A DNA stretch of 10,382 nucleotides from Spirogloea muscicola. Lineage: Eukaryota; Streptophyta; Zygnematophyceae; Spirogloeales; Spirogloeaceae. Below are positions 1 through 10,382 of the stretch, piece after piece (the stretch's first letter is position 1; each line of letters opens with the position of its first letter). The notes under the pieces are model-generated. The model did no database searches. It saw only the letters and a list, made by a program, of their open reading frames with translations, and was not told the DNA's origin. The position numbers and the translations under genes are program-made. The DNA is taken from positions 880,369 through 890,750 of the forward strand of contig WELB01000024.1 in assembly GCA_009602725.1 (NCBI GenBank), read 5' to 3'.

Positions 1-3684
<3,684 letters not shown>

Positions 3685-4274
3685 CAGAGGCAGACTATTC
3701 CAATAGACTGCTTCACTTCACTCCCGGTCAATGTCTCAGATATCGTGTATTGCTTTGTTGAATTAGAGAAAGGACGCGGACATCCACATATTAAACAGAA
3801 GAGTACAGACCTGCCTTCTTCTTCCATTGACCAGCGAGCTCTGATAAAACCTGCTGCTCTACTCCAACCCGCTAAACACCTCAAAGTTTGCGGATAGCCC
3901 GATGGCTGATCAGTGGTCACAATTTGCTCATTCTATAAGTAGGTAGGAGGGCATGTGGGCCTGCCCTCCACGAGATTGTGTGTGCTGCAAGCACCTCTGT
4001 CTGCAGAGTCCTTTGATTATGCTGGAGTGCAATGTGGATCGCACAACCCAATAGGACGCTCACAGCATGAGCAGGACAAGGTGGTGGGTATGGTTGAATG
4101 GAGGAGTCGATGCACAAGCTTGGTCGCAAAGCTGTCTCACGCTCGGGCTTCATGCATGTACTCACTCGTGGACAATAGAGCAGATGATAACAGCAAAAGT
4201 AATGGGCCGGTGCTCCAGAATTGGGAGCCAAGCATTGTGATAAGATTGTCAATGTCCAGAAGGTGACGAGTAAA
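3685..4274. other. Convergent intergenic region, 3' flanks of both genes
   Basis: These 590 bases separate the TGA of the methyltransferase gene from the TGA of the minus-strand glycosyltransferase gene. Open frames occur on both strands here, but none shows a recognisable motif or a splice-consistent link to either gene. I found neither AATAAA nor the TGTAA polyadenylation signal common in chlorophytes on either strand by eye. The 3' UTRs of both genes are expected here. Confidence 0.7.
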
Positions 4275-7200
4275 TCAATGTGTCCTGTGTGAGCAGTACT
4301 TGACTCCATGCCGGCAGTCCTGGGTCAGGTCGTTAAACGTCTCTATCCTTTGCCTTCCCTTCTTCATCACCTCATAGTCTAGCATTGCTGCAAGGTAACC
4401 GTCAAATCTGAGGACCCCTCTGCTACCATACTTGGCCACTGTCTCCCTCTGCCACTTGCTGCCGAAAGCCCAGAGGTGCTCAAAGTCCTTCAAGAGATGT
4501 ATTGTGTAGTGCTGCTTCAGGAGGTCAAAGAACTTTGGGTCCCTCTCGTTTGTGGCTATGTACAAGATTCTGCCAAAGGGTACTCCCAAAGCAGGGAGCT
4601 TCTTGATCAGCGCCTCTGGCTGAGTATCCTCGTCTACATGCGGCCAATCTGCCTTCCTCTGTGTTGCCTTGTCCCCTCTTCTGACGTGGACTGTATCAAA
4701 GTCAGGCCCCATTGCAGACCCAATGGCTTCTGCCATCTCCAGTATGAATGGGGCTGGCCTAAGTGGACCATATGTGCGGTTGATAGTTTTCTGGTTATCA
4801 GGTGTCATACAAACCATATACCAATATTTTCCAGGAAAGTCTCGGCGAATGATGGTACTGGAGTCTTCCTTCAGTGGCTGAGAAGCTTGCAATTTATCCA
4901 AAATAGTGACTCTTGCCTGTATTGGTCAAAGGACCGCAATATGAGGGATCAGAAATCATCACAGCGCAAAACAGTAAACGCATGGAGAGATTGAGAGGTA
5001 TTGTGCGAGAAGTTGGTGCACAATAGGGCAGGCTGAACCAACGGGCTTCAAGACCAAGGGATTCTAAGGCTCACTCTACACCTAACATGGAACTCTCAGC
5101 CGTCAACAATGTCAATTATCATGGACTGGGCCTCCAGCCTCCTACAGTATCAACTGTACTTACCGGGTTGTCAGGGTGGCCCTTGTTCCAAGCATCCAAA
5201 GAGTGCTCGAAGTCAAGCATGTATACGACATTTACAAACCTGTCACGTAAGTTCATCCGTATTTAGAAGGCAGGAAGACTAGGTGTAGTGTGCAGTGAAA
5301 AGACAATGAGGACCCAGGAGGCGAGGCAGAGAGAAGGTGGGGAGGGACGTAGAGTATGTTTAAGGGAAGTCATAGAAGCACCAAGAGAGAACTTTCAAGG
5401 CAGCTTTTCTGCAAACAAGCATGTGGACTTCTTACGTCTTCAAGTACTCTACATCATAGTACATGTGGATATCACGGTACTGCCAGTCTCCAGAAGTGTC
5501 TGCATGGCCTGGATCCATGCAGTAATCTCGATCTGACAGACAGCGAAAGAAGCTCAGAAGGTAACATATGGTGAATATGCCTCTGATGAGGCCTACTGCA
5601 ATCCAACTCTTTCAAATTGCATCAAGACTGACAGAGCAATTTCTTGGTTCTTGTACTCTGACTCTACCGAGCACTTACTGAAGTAGCACTCCGAGGAGGT
5701 GAAGGTATGCATTGACTACTTGCATGCCTTCAAATGAGCACAAAGTCTGAAAGAAAGGAGCAACATGCATTCTCTGCACAAGCGAGTTAGCCGCTCACTA
5801 TGTCGGTGTACTGCTGATTAAGCACTTACCCAGAACCAGGGTGCGATTAAGATACCGAGCCTCCGCAGCATAGCAATTAAGACTGTCATATTTGTGCTGC
5901 AAAATCGATAGCACTCAGCTACATTGTCATTCTCTCTTGAGCAAGTTGCCCAACTCTAAGCTGAAGGCAAATATATGCTGAGGATGTACGCAGTAGGGCA
6001 AGCGACAAACTCGACACAAACTTTTCGAGAGACGTCAACAGGAATGTACAAGGCCTTGAGATAAATGCAATGGAGGAATCGGTAACTGAGCTGCTAATTT
6101 CACCAGTGGACCAAAGCAAGGCACCAGGGACCTCACCACTACGCCAGCGCAAAAAGCGCTACTCCGTCTGTAGAACAGATATTTTACGCTCCCATCAAAG
6201 GGCATGGGGTCATATGTCTCTCGGGCCACGGCACCAGAGAAGAAACCCGCCACCGCATCAACGTCATATCTGTGGACCAGATAAGTGTTGCCCAATGTGC
6301 AAACTGTGAGCATCCTTCAATTGCTGTTGCCAGCAACTTCGTACTTCGAAAGACCCTCATGACCAGCATGCTTCTTCACCTTCAGGAGTCAGGCTGAGAC
6401 ACAAAAGCTCCTATGTCAAGTTGGAAGACAAGGGCCCATGTCTGCTACTTTGCAGTCAAATTATTGACCCATCATTGTCTGCACCTTCATGAAGACCTAG
6501 CACCTTGTAACCATAGCAACAGTATGCCTCATCGGTAGATTGCTAACCACGCCGCCTCTTACATGTGATTGGCACGCTTTGTTGTTGCAAAGCAAACCAG
6601 CAGACCGGTGAATACCTGCAAAATTGCTGATCCCATGAAAAGCTGATCCTGCGATAGTCTACATGGACGGGGCTGAAGACGTTGTTATCTCGCCTGGAGT
6701 GCCAAGAGACGTCACATTGTGTTGGATTATCAACTTTTAAAGCCTTCCGAAACTTGCTGAAGACAGTCTGTGGAAATTCCTTCTGTGGACAAATTCATGC
6801 GTTAAACACACAACTCAGTCAGCCTCCTTGGGCAACAATATTCCTGCACAATCACTGAAGGAGTCTTCCCTTGCAGCAGGATTTCTCTCCCTCCTCTGAA
6901 AGGTGTAGGTGCCTGGAGCCTACTTGCTCTCTGCACCCTATATCTTAATTCAGACCTACACCTAGAACACCAAGATGTACAACAGCGCTAGCCTCGTCAA
7001 GCACATCTTACTGTGCAGCATGACCAGGCTTAACATGCAACTTAGAAGCCTTCATAGGCTCAGCATAGAGGTAGTTCGAAGTTAGTGACCAAAATTCTGC
7101 CGGCACAAAGACGAGAGCTGGCAGTGCTGCTTGCTATTGCAGATTCAAGCTAGACATATGCAACAAATTCGCTCTCCATGCATCAGCTGTGCAGAAGGGT

Positions 7201-7778
7201 AAAGATTGCATGACCATTCTTATCAAGAGCAGACATTTCCTGGAGCATGAGACCACCATGGGATGTATTCTACATGCGCCAAGTACCTGGAGGTGATCCT
7301 CAACGGCTTCGAGAATTGTAGGATGGCCACAATCTACGGCCTCACCCTTCCTGTCGCCACATTCGCTTGGAAGGCTTTCTGTCACGGGAAGCTGAACTTC
7401 AGGATCCAAGCTCCTCATTGCGGAAGCCAAGCCAAAGTCCTCGATGCCGCTAAGCTGCTTTGGATCAGCCGCTCCGAGCTCCGCCTCTAGCTGGCTTAAG
7501 TCTACAGAAGCGAGCTGAGCATGTGCCGAGCCGCGGACACCTGCGCTGTGGTTGGCGACCAGCACGCTCGCCATGTCAATGGTCCATAGGTCGCCGAGCC
7601 GAGGTGACACTGTCTGGACGACAGCCAGTGCGATCCCGACGAAGAGGAGCAGCGCGACGGCCAAGGCCTTCAGGCGGCCCCTTGGGAGCCACAGGCGCCA
7701 GGGCACGGGCTTCCGCGAGACGTGTACGTGATCGCCAGCGCCGCCGCGGCCACCGGCGTCGGGGTTTGAGACGGTCAT
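4275..7778 (-). CDS. Type II membrane protein, GDP-fucose O-fucosyltransferase-like, 7 exons
   Basis: Exons 7778-7287, 6782-6616, 6314-6188, 5896-5830, 5532-5436, 5239-5164 and 4877-4275 join with fully consistent phases into 542 residues. All introns are GT-AG (donors GTACTT, GTATTC, GTAAAA, GTAAGT, GTAAGA, GTAAGT). Residues 1-35 are basic, 38-56 form one hydrophobic segment, and a low-complexity stem follows with a possible N-glycosylation site at Asn76 (NHS). This is the layout of Golgi/ER glycosyltransferases. The luminal domain shows ARYLNRTLVL (an N-terminal family motif), HVRRGDK at 406-412 (the GDP-fucose-binding HxRRxD-type motif with the key Arg), YIATNER at 448-454 and RIETFNDLT near the end (the family's S/ETF region). 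It would transfer fucose from GDP-fucose to protein or glycan; the acceptor cannot be read from sequence. ATG 7778 is the first in-frame ATG after an in-frame stop at 8091-8093. Exon 3 (6314-6188) is the least familiar part. Confidence 0.88.
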
Positions 7779-7806
7779 GGGCACGAAGGTGACGGGGCAG
7801 GGCCTG

Positions 7807-7894
7807 TCAGCTCGGCATCCGGCCCGGCCCGAGGGCGGGCAGCAGCTGCATGGCCCTGCCCGCTGCACTAGACGCGGGCGTTGGCGCGTTCGCA

Positions 7895-7940
<46 letters not shown>

Positions 7941-8082
7941 AAGGTGCACAACCAAGACCCGCGCAGCGGGGATATGGACCGTTAGAGGTTGACCATTGGG
8001 TGGAAAGCAAGCCGCGCACCCTCTGAGCTTGGCCCCGGAGGAGGGCGCGCGCTTGATGGGAAAGGAGGCCACAGTAAGCCAT
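7807..8082 (-). CDS. Possible upstream ORF with polyalanine tract
   Basis: ATG at 8082 opens a 91-codon frame that reads the CCG tract as 14-15 alanines and stops at 7807-7809, 28 bases before the main ATG at 7778. It is in a different frame from the glycosyltransferase. The peptide has no recognised domain. If transcription begins upstream of 8082, this would be a leader ORF that could lower translation of the main protein. If it begins downstream, the ORF has no meaning. Nothing but position supports it. Confidence 0.25.
7896..7940. repeat. (CGG)15 trinucleotide repeat
   Basis: Fifteen perfect CGG units on the plus strand, equal to (CCG)15 in the sense of the minus-strand gene. It lies 118-162 bases upstream of the proposed start codon, so it belongs to the leader or promoter. 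It is in the same frame as the main ORF (it would read as polyproline) but outside the first ATG. Such tracts form stable secondary structure and tend to vary in length between strains. Confidence 0.97.
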
Positions 8083-8093
8083 TTGACTATTTA

Positions 8094-8218
8094 CGGCACA
8101 AAGGCTAGTATGGTAGGCCTGCTTTGCACGGAGGCAGTCGTGGTCGCCGTCTGGTTAACGCTTGCCGGCTCCCCGTTTTCCTTGCAAGTCTCTTGTCTCT
8201 TGTTATTCTGTTGCTCTC
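8094..8218. other. Spacer between glycosyltransferase gene and repeat cluster
   Basis: About 125 bases that hold the presumed promoter of the minus-strand gene. I see no TATA box, no tRNA-like box and no repeat unit. Several overlapping plus-strand frames begin here but run straight into the pyrimidine-rich repeats and are not credible genes. Confidence 0.5.
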
Positions 8219-8233
8219 CTTTTTCGGGCTGGC

Positions 8234-8287
8234 TTTTCACAGCCCTTGCCCCCATTGGGAGTGCCACTTCTTCTTTCACGTCCCTCC
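8234..8287 (+). repeat. Direct repeat B, copy 1
   Basis: Starts TTTTCACAGCCCTTGCCC and runs through CATTGGGAG and CCACTTC to TTTCACGTCCCTC. It matches 8944-8993 with two substitutions and a three-base TTC difference. It follows directly on a hairpin unit (8226-8245). Confidence 0.85.
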
Positions 8288-8414
8288 GCCACACCTGTAT
8301 GCATCTGGCTGGCAGTTTACAGCCGATTGTTTAATATCAGCAGCCGCATTCTTGTCATTTGGCCCCTTCGAACCTTTGTCAATTCTTTTCGGGCTGGCTT
8401 CTCACAGCATGGTG

Positions 8415-8667
8415 GACTTCCATGCAGCAGGCTCACTCGCGCAGGTCAATTGCATGCGCTTGGCCGTCTCTCTGCAGCGGTCCATGGCTCGCGCGCTCAT
8501 CTTCGCGCCGGTCGTGCCCTTGCTGCTGCCTCTGGCCCTAGCCAGCCCCTCTTCTCTATGGGCGAGCACTTTCTTCTAGCCAGGGTCTTGCTTCCGGGTC
8601 TCGTCCGGCTGCATCTTTTCCAGCTTCGAGCTACTCTGACCTGATGTTGCTCACCCGCGGGTTTTGA
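8415..8667 (+). pseudogene. Coding-like module, broken copy 1
   Basis: Reads DFHAAGSLAQV, then MRLAVSLQRSMA, then after a one-base shift HLRAGRALAAASG. These correspond piece by piece to the open copy at 10382-10116. Module M is then inserted before the nearly identical final block that ends in a TGA at 8665-8667. No product recognised. Confidence 0.55.
8541..8577 (+). repeat. Module M, copy 1 (CCAGCCCCTCTTCTCTATGG...)
   Basis: A short block with key pieces CCAGCCCCT, TATGGGCGAGC and ACTTTCTTC. Two inverted copies occur at 9739-9773 and 9990-10020. This copy interrupts the coding-like module between its ASG-encoding segment and the 178-base arm, and the other two module copies lack it. Confidence 0.8.
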
Positions 8668-8767
8668 ACTTCGTGTGGATCCGTCATGTCTAGTTGTCTT
8701 GATGCCTAGCTAGTGTGTTTCCCTTCTTTTGGATTTTGTCCATTCTTTTTTGGCTGGCTTCTGCCAG
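8590..8767 (+). repeat. Left outer arm of inverted repeat, 178 bases
   Basis: Reverse complement of 10016-10193 over 178 bases, with two differences found by eye (GTGGATCC against GTGGTTCC, and GTCTTGATG against GTCTCGATG). Both ends of the match are sharp. Near-identity alongside strongly diverged sequence upstream (8404-8589) suggests recent copying or gene conversion of this block. Confidence 0.92.
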
Positions 8768-8943
8768 GGGGCCCGCTACCAGGAGACTAGTTTCTCCGAC
8801 CTGCGGCTGCTTATTCAGTGTTCCGTAGCTACTTGATTTCGTGTGTGCTTTAGCGCTTCCCCTGGTCCCTTCGAACTTTGGTCATTCTTTTTTCTGGGCT
8901 GGCCTCTCCCAGCCACCGCCCTCTCCTGGAAGCGTCTTTCTTC

Positions 8944-8993
8944 TTTTCACAGCCCTTGCCCACATTGGGAGAGCCACTTCTTTCACGTCCCTC
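8944..8993 (+). repeat. Direct repeat B, copy 2
   Basis: Second copy of the 8234-8287 sequence, same orientation, about 710 bases downstream. It also follows a hairpin unit (8896-8914). Confidence 0.85.
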
Positions 8994-9159
8994 GACCCCT
9001 CAGAAAAGTTTTTTGCGCCATCCGGCCCCTCCAGACCTCGTCCATTCTTTTGGGCTGGGCTCTCATAGCCACCAGTCAAATTGGAAGCGCTCGTCTCCAT
9101 AGCTATGTGCTTTGGCGGCTTTCGGCCCTTTTGAACCTTGTCCATGCCTTTCGCACTCA

Positions 9160-9229
9160 GGCTCCCTCAGACTTTGTCCATTCTTTTGGGCTGGCCTTTC
9201 CCAGCCACCAATCAATCTGGCCGCGCTTC
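9160..9229 (+). repeat. Inner inverted repeat block, left copy
   Basis: Seventy bases starting GGCTCCCTCAGACTTTG that match the reverse complement of 9781-9850 with three differences by eye. The block contains the common start TTTGTCCATTC, a short GGCTGG/CCAGCC hairpin, and the tail CAATCTGGCCGCGCTTC. A shorter inverted relative lies at 9941-9986. Confidence 0.9.
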
Positions 9230-9368
9230 CTCTTTGGCTTGGCCTCACAGCAGGGGACGAGTTCGTAGCCTGGCCGTCAATGTGTACGCGGCTTTCGGGT
9301 CCAAGTGACTCGACCTGTTGGCCCGGCTTGCACGACGCCCAGTGCCGCGCAGGTGAATTGAGCAGGCT

Positions 9369-9528
9369 GACTTCAACGCCGCTGGCTTGCTCAGGTCTAC
9401 CGCATGCGCCTCTCCATCTCCCTCCAGAGGTCCATTGGCCACGCCTTGCACCTGCGTGCTGGCCGTGCTCTAGCTGCAGTCTCTGGCTTTTGTCAGGGGA
9501 CCTGATGTTGCTCACTTGCGGGTACTGA
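9369..9528 (+). pseudogene. Coding-like module, broken copy 2
   Basis: Reads DFNAAG, then after a four-base deletion LAQVYRMRLSISLQRSIGHA and LRAGRALAAVSG. It ends in a block related to the last part of the other copies (CCTGATGTTGCTCAC, TGA at 9526-9528), but in another frame. It lies in the spacer between the inverted arms. Most differences from the open copy fall at third codon positions. Confidence 0.55.
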
Positions 9529-9529
9529 G

Positions 9530-9720
9530 CTTCCCTAGTGCGTTGTCGTGTTTGGTATTGTAGTCCACTTTCGGCACCTTAGTTTAGGTCTCCATATCAT
9601 TTAGCTCTGTTTAGTTTGCCCTAGACTCTGCCTAAACAATGTATCGGCTTGATTTGGCCTCCATTTAATTTCATGCGCCCCGCGCGCCTCTCTCTTTCGG
9701 CACCTCTTTCGTTGGCTTTA
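9530..9720. other. Single-copy spacer near the centre of the inverted repeat
   Basis: AT-richer sequence without the hairpin units. The only structure noticed is CTTTCGGCACCT occurring twice (9569-9580 and 9697-9708). No gene supported. Confidence 0.5.
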
Positions 9721-9738
9721 GACATTGTCCATTCTTTC

Positions 9739-9773
9739 GAAGAAAGTGCTCGCCCATTGAGAATAGGGGCTGG
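9739..9773 (-). repeat. Module M, copy 2
   Basis: The reverse complement reads CCAGCCCCTATTCTCAATGG, then GCGAGCACTTTCTTC. It sits exactly at the orientation switch of the repeat cluster. Confidence 0.8.
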
Positions 9774-9780
9774 AAAAGAA

Positions 9781-9850
9781 GAAGCGCGGCCAGATTGACT
9801 GGTGGCTGGCAAAGGCCAGCCCAAAGGAATGGACAAAGTCTGAGGGAGCC
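9781..9850 (-). repeat. Inner inverted repeat block, right copy
   Basis: Inverted partner of 9160-9229. Its hairpin is perfect: GGCTGGC (9804-9810), loop AAAG, GCCAGCC (9815-9821). Confidence 0.9.
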
Positions 9851-9940
9851 TGAAAAGCCAGCCCAAAAAAGAATTAACAAAGGACGAGAAGGGGGCCAGG
9901 GGAAGCGCTAAGAAAAACAAGCACACAGAGAAACAAAGAC

Positions 9941-9986
9941 GAAGCGCGGCCAGATTGACTGGTGGCTGGGAAAGGCCAGCCCAAAG
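9941..9986 (-). repeat. Second inverted copy of the hairpin and CAATCTGG tail
   Basis: In minus-strand sense this repeats 46 bases of the inner block (compare 9184-9229) with about two differences. Its hairpin is GGCTGGG/GCCAGCC around AAAG. Confidence 0.85.
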
Positions 9987-9989
9987 AAG

Positions 9990-10020
9990 ATGAGCTCGCC
10001 CATAGAAGAGAGGGGCTGGC
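9990..10020 (-). repeat. Module M, copy 3
   Basis: The reverse complement reads GCCAGCCCCTCTCTTC, then TATGGGCGAGCTCATC. It overlaps the hairpin at 10014-10031, next to the outer arm. Confidence 0.75.
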
Positions 10021-10193
10021 AGAAGCCAGCCAAAAAAGAATGGACAAAATCCAAAAGAAGGGAAACACACTAGCTAGGCATCGAGACAACTAGACATGAC
10101 GGAACCACACGAAGTTCAAAACCCGCGGGTGAGCAACATCAGGTCAGAGTAGCTCGAAGCTGGAAAAGATGCAGCCGGACGAGACCCGGAAGC
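10016..10193 (-). repeat. Right outer arm of inverted repeat, 178 bases
   Basis: Inverted partner of 8590-8767. In minus-strand sense it holds the last part of the open coding-like module (through TGA at 10118-10116) and about 100 bases beyond it, ending in a GGCTGGC hairpin unit. The identity therefore extends past the stop codon. Confidence 0.92.
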
Positions 10194-10382
10194 AGCAACA
10201 AGAGCACGGCCCGCGCGCGAGTGGACGGCATGAGCGAGGGAGCGTTGAAGGGACACGGAGAGCCGCATCCGGAAAACCTGGGCCAGGGAGCCGGCCGCGT
10301 TGAAGCCGGGCAGCCCCCCTGGCGGACCCGGCCGCCGCTCCATGGCCTGCCGGGCAAGCCGCTGGAGGAGATCCAGCCAGCC
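10116..10382 (-). CDS. Open copy of the coding-like module, 3' end of a gene running off the window
   Basis: An 88-codon frame is open from the right edge to TGA at 10118-10116, with an internal ATG at 10343. Recognisable stretches are GFNAAGSLAQVF, RMRLSVSLQRSLAHAV, RAGRALVAASG and the ending DLMLLTRGF. Two frameshifted relatives lie in the same window. The substitution pattern between copies favours silent third positions, so the ancestor was probably translated. Base composition is GC-rich, as in the exons of the two main genes. No known domain was recognised. It could be the last exon of a host gene family, or of an element-borne gene that travels with the repeats. Confidence 0.4.
   Translation of the reverse strand, partial: GWLDLLQRLARQAMERRPGPPGGLPGFNAAGSLAQVFRMRLSVSLQRSLAHAVHSRAGRALVAASGSRPAASFPASSYSDLMLLTRGF

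Larger units (their letters stand above)
7779..8093 (-). promoter_or_regulatory. 5' leader of the glycosyltransferase gene, with repeat tract and upstream ORF
   Basis: The main frame stays open upstream of ATG 7778 as far as a stop at 8091-8093, but it holds no other ATG; a GTG at 8072 is not a plausible eukaryotic start. The leader contains (CCG)15 in the transcript sense and an ATG-started upstream ORF. No TATA box or other core promoter element was recognised here or just beyond. The transcription start is unknown, so how much of this is transcribed is inference. Confidence 0.55.
8219..10382. mobile_element. Foldback-like repeat cluster (large imperfect inverted repeat)
   Basis: From about 8219 the plus strand is T/C-rich and full of related short units; from about 9738 on it is A/G-rich because the same units return in inverse orientation. 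Paired blocks keep mirrored order: 8590-8767 with 10016-10193, 8842-8880 with a looser match in 9870-9935, and 9160-9229 with 9781-9850. The switch point, GTCCATTCTTTCGAAGAAAG near 9724-9745, is where plus- and minus-oriented units meet. No transposase or reverse transcriptase motif was found. A foldback-type non-autonomous element, or an inverted segmental duplication of a repeat array, fits best. The right end runs off the window. Confidence 0.7.

Noticed and set aside
5566-5595. 30-base microexon on the minus strand with matching phases (1 in, 1 out)
   Set aside because: Skipping it joins LNRTLVL directly to DRDYCMDPGH in frame, which reads more naturally; the inserted GLIRGIFTI has no support.
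6852-6925. Possible extra minus-strand exon (APTPFRGGREILL)
   Set aside because: Joining exon 1 (ends 7287) straight to 6782 is in phase and gives a smooth helix-like sequence, so no exon is needed in between.
7777-7992. Plus-strand frame with polyglycine from the CGG repeat
   Set aside because: Antisense to the leader and first exon of a well-supported gene, with no motif.
7779-8072. N-terminal extension of the fucosyltransferase with a polyproline tract, starting at a GTG
   Set aside because: A GTG start is not credible in a eukaryotic nuclear gene; the first in-frame ATG is at 7778, directly before the membrane segment.
8124-9268. Overlapping Ser/Leu/Phe-rich plus-strand frames, some over 140 codons, that look like membrane proteins
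   Set aside because: They arise from the pyrimidine-rich repeat units, occur in several frames at once and lack conserved domains.
10116-10150. Resemblance of DLMLLTRG to the segment after the Walker B region of ABCG transporters
   Set aside because: The match is only a few residues, and no Walker A, signature or H-loop context is visible.
8219-10382. CRISPR-like array
   Set aside because: Repeats differ in length, spacing and orientation; there are no regular spacers and the context is eukaryotic.

Overview
The window looks like nuclear DNA of a green alga. The reasons are GC-rich exons broken by many introns of about 200-500 bases, and an NSUN6-type RNA methyltransferase with the plant-lineage motif wording DAPCSALGLRPRLFAG. 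A Trebouxiophyceae-like chlorophyte is my best guess, but that is inference. No bacterial operon logic, tRNA, rRNA, CRISPR array or intact transposase was seen.

Layout. Positions 1-122 are an uninterrupted T run that cuts into coding sequence and probably marks a contig end. From 122 to 3684 (+) lies a NOL1/NOP2/Sun-family tRNA/RNA cytosine-5 methyltransferase closest to NSUN6. It has about eleven exons and lacks its N-terminus. After about 590 bases of convergent 3' flank, a second gene runs on the minus strand from 7778 down to 4275. It has seven exons whose phases all agree, giving 542 residues: a type II membrane protein with a GDP-fucose O-fucosyltransferase-like luminal domain. Its 5' leader carries (CCG)15 and an upstream ORF that reads this tract as polyalanine.

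From about 8220 to the right edge the DNA is repetitive. It is built from short hairpin-bearing units arranged as a large, collinear inverted repeat (outer arms 8590-8767 and 10016-10193, 178 bases each with two differences seen by eye, plus inner paired blocks). Within it are three copies of a short coding-like module. Two are broken by frameshifts. The third, on the minus strand at the right edge, is still open and may be the 3' end of a gene lying mostly outside the window.

The two main genes have no evident functional link: one modifies RNA, the other probably works in the Golgi/ER lumen. The most unusual part is the foldback-like repeat cluster with its decayed coding module. All exon boundaries were worked out by hand from reading-frame continuity, splice dinucleotides and remembered family motifs, not from transcript data.
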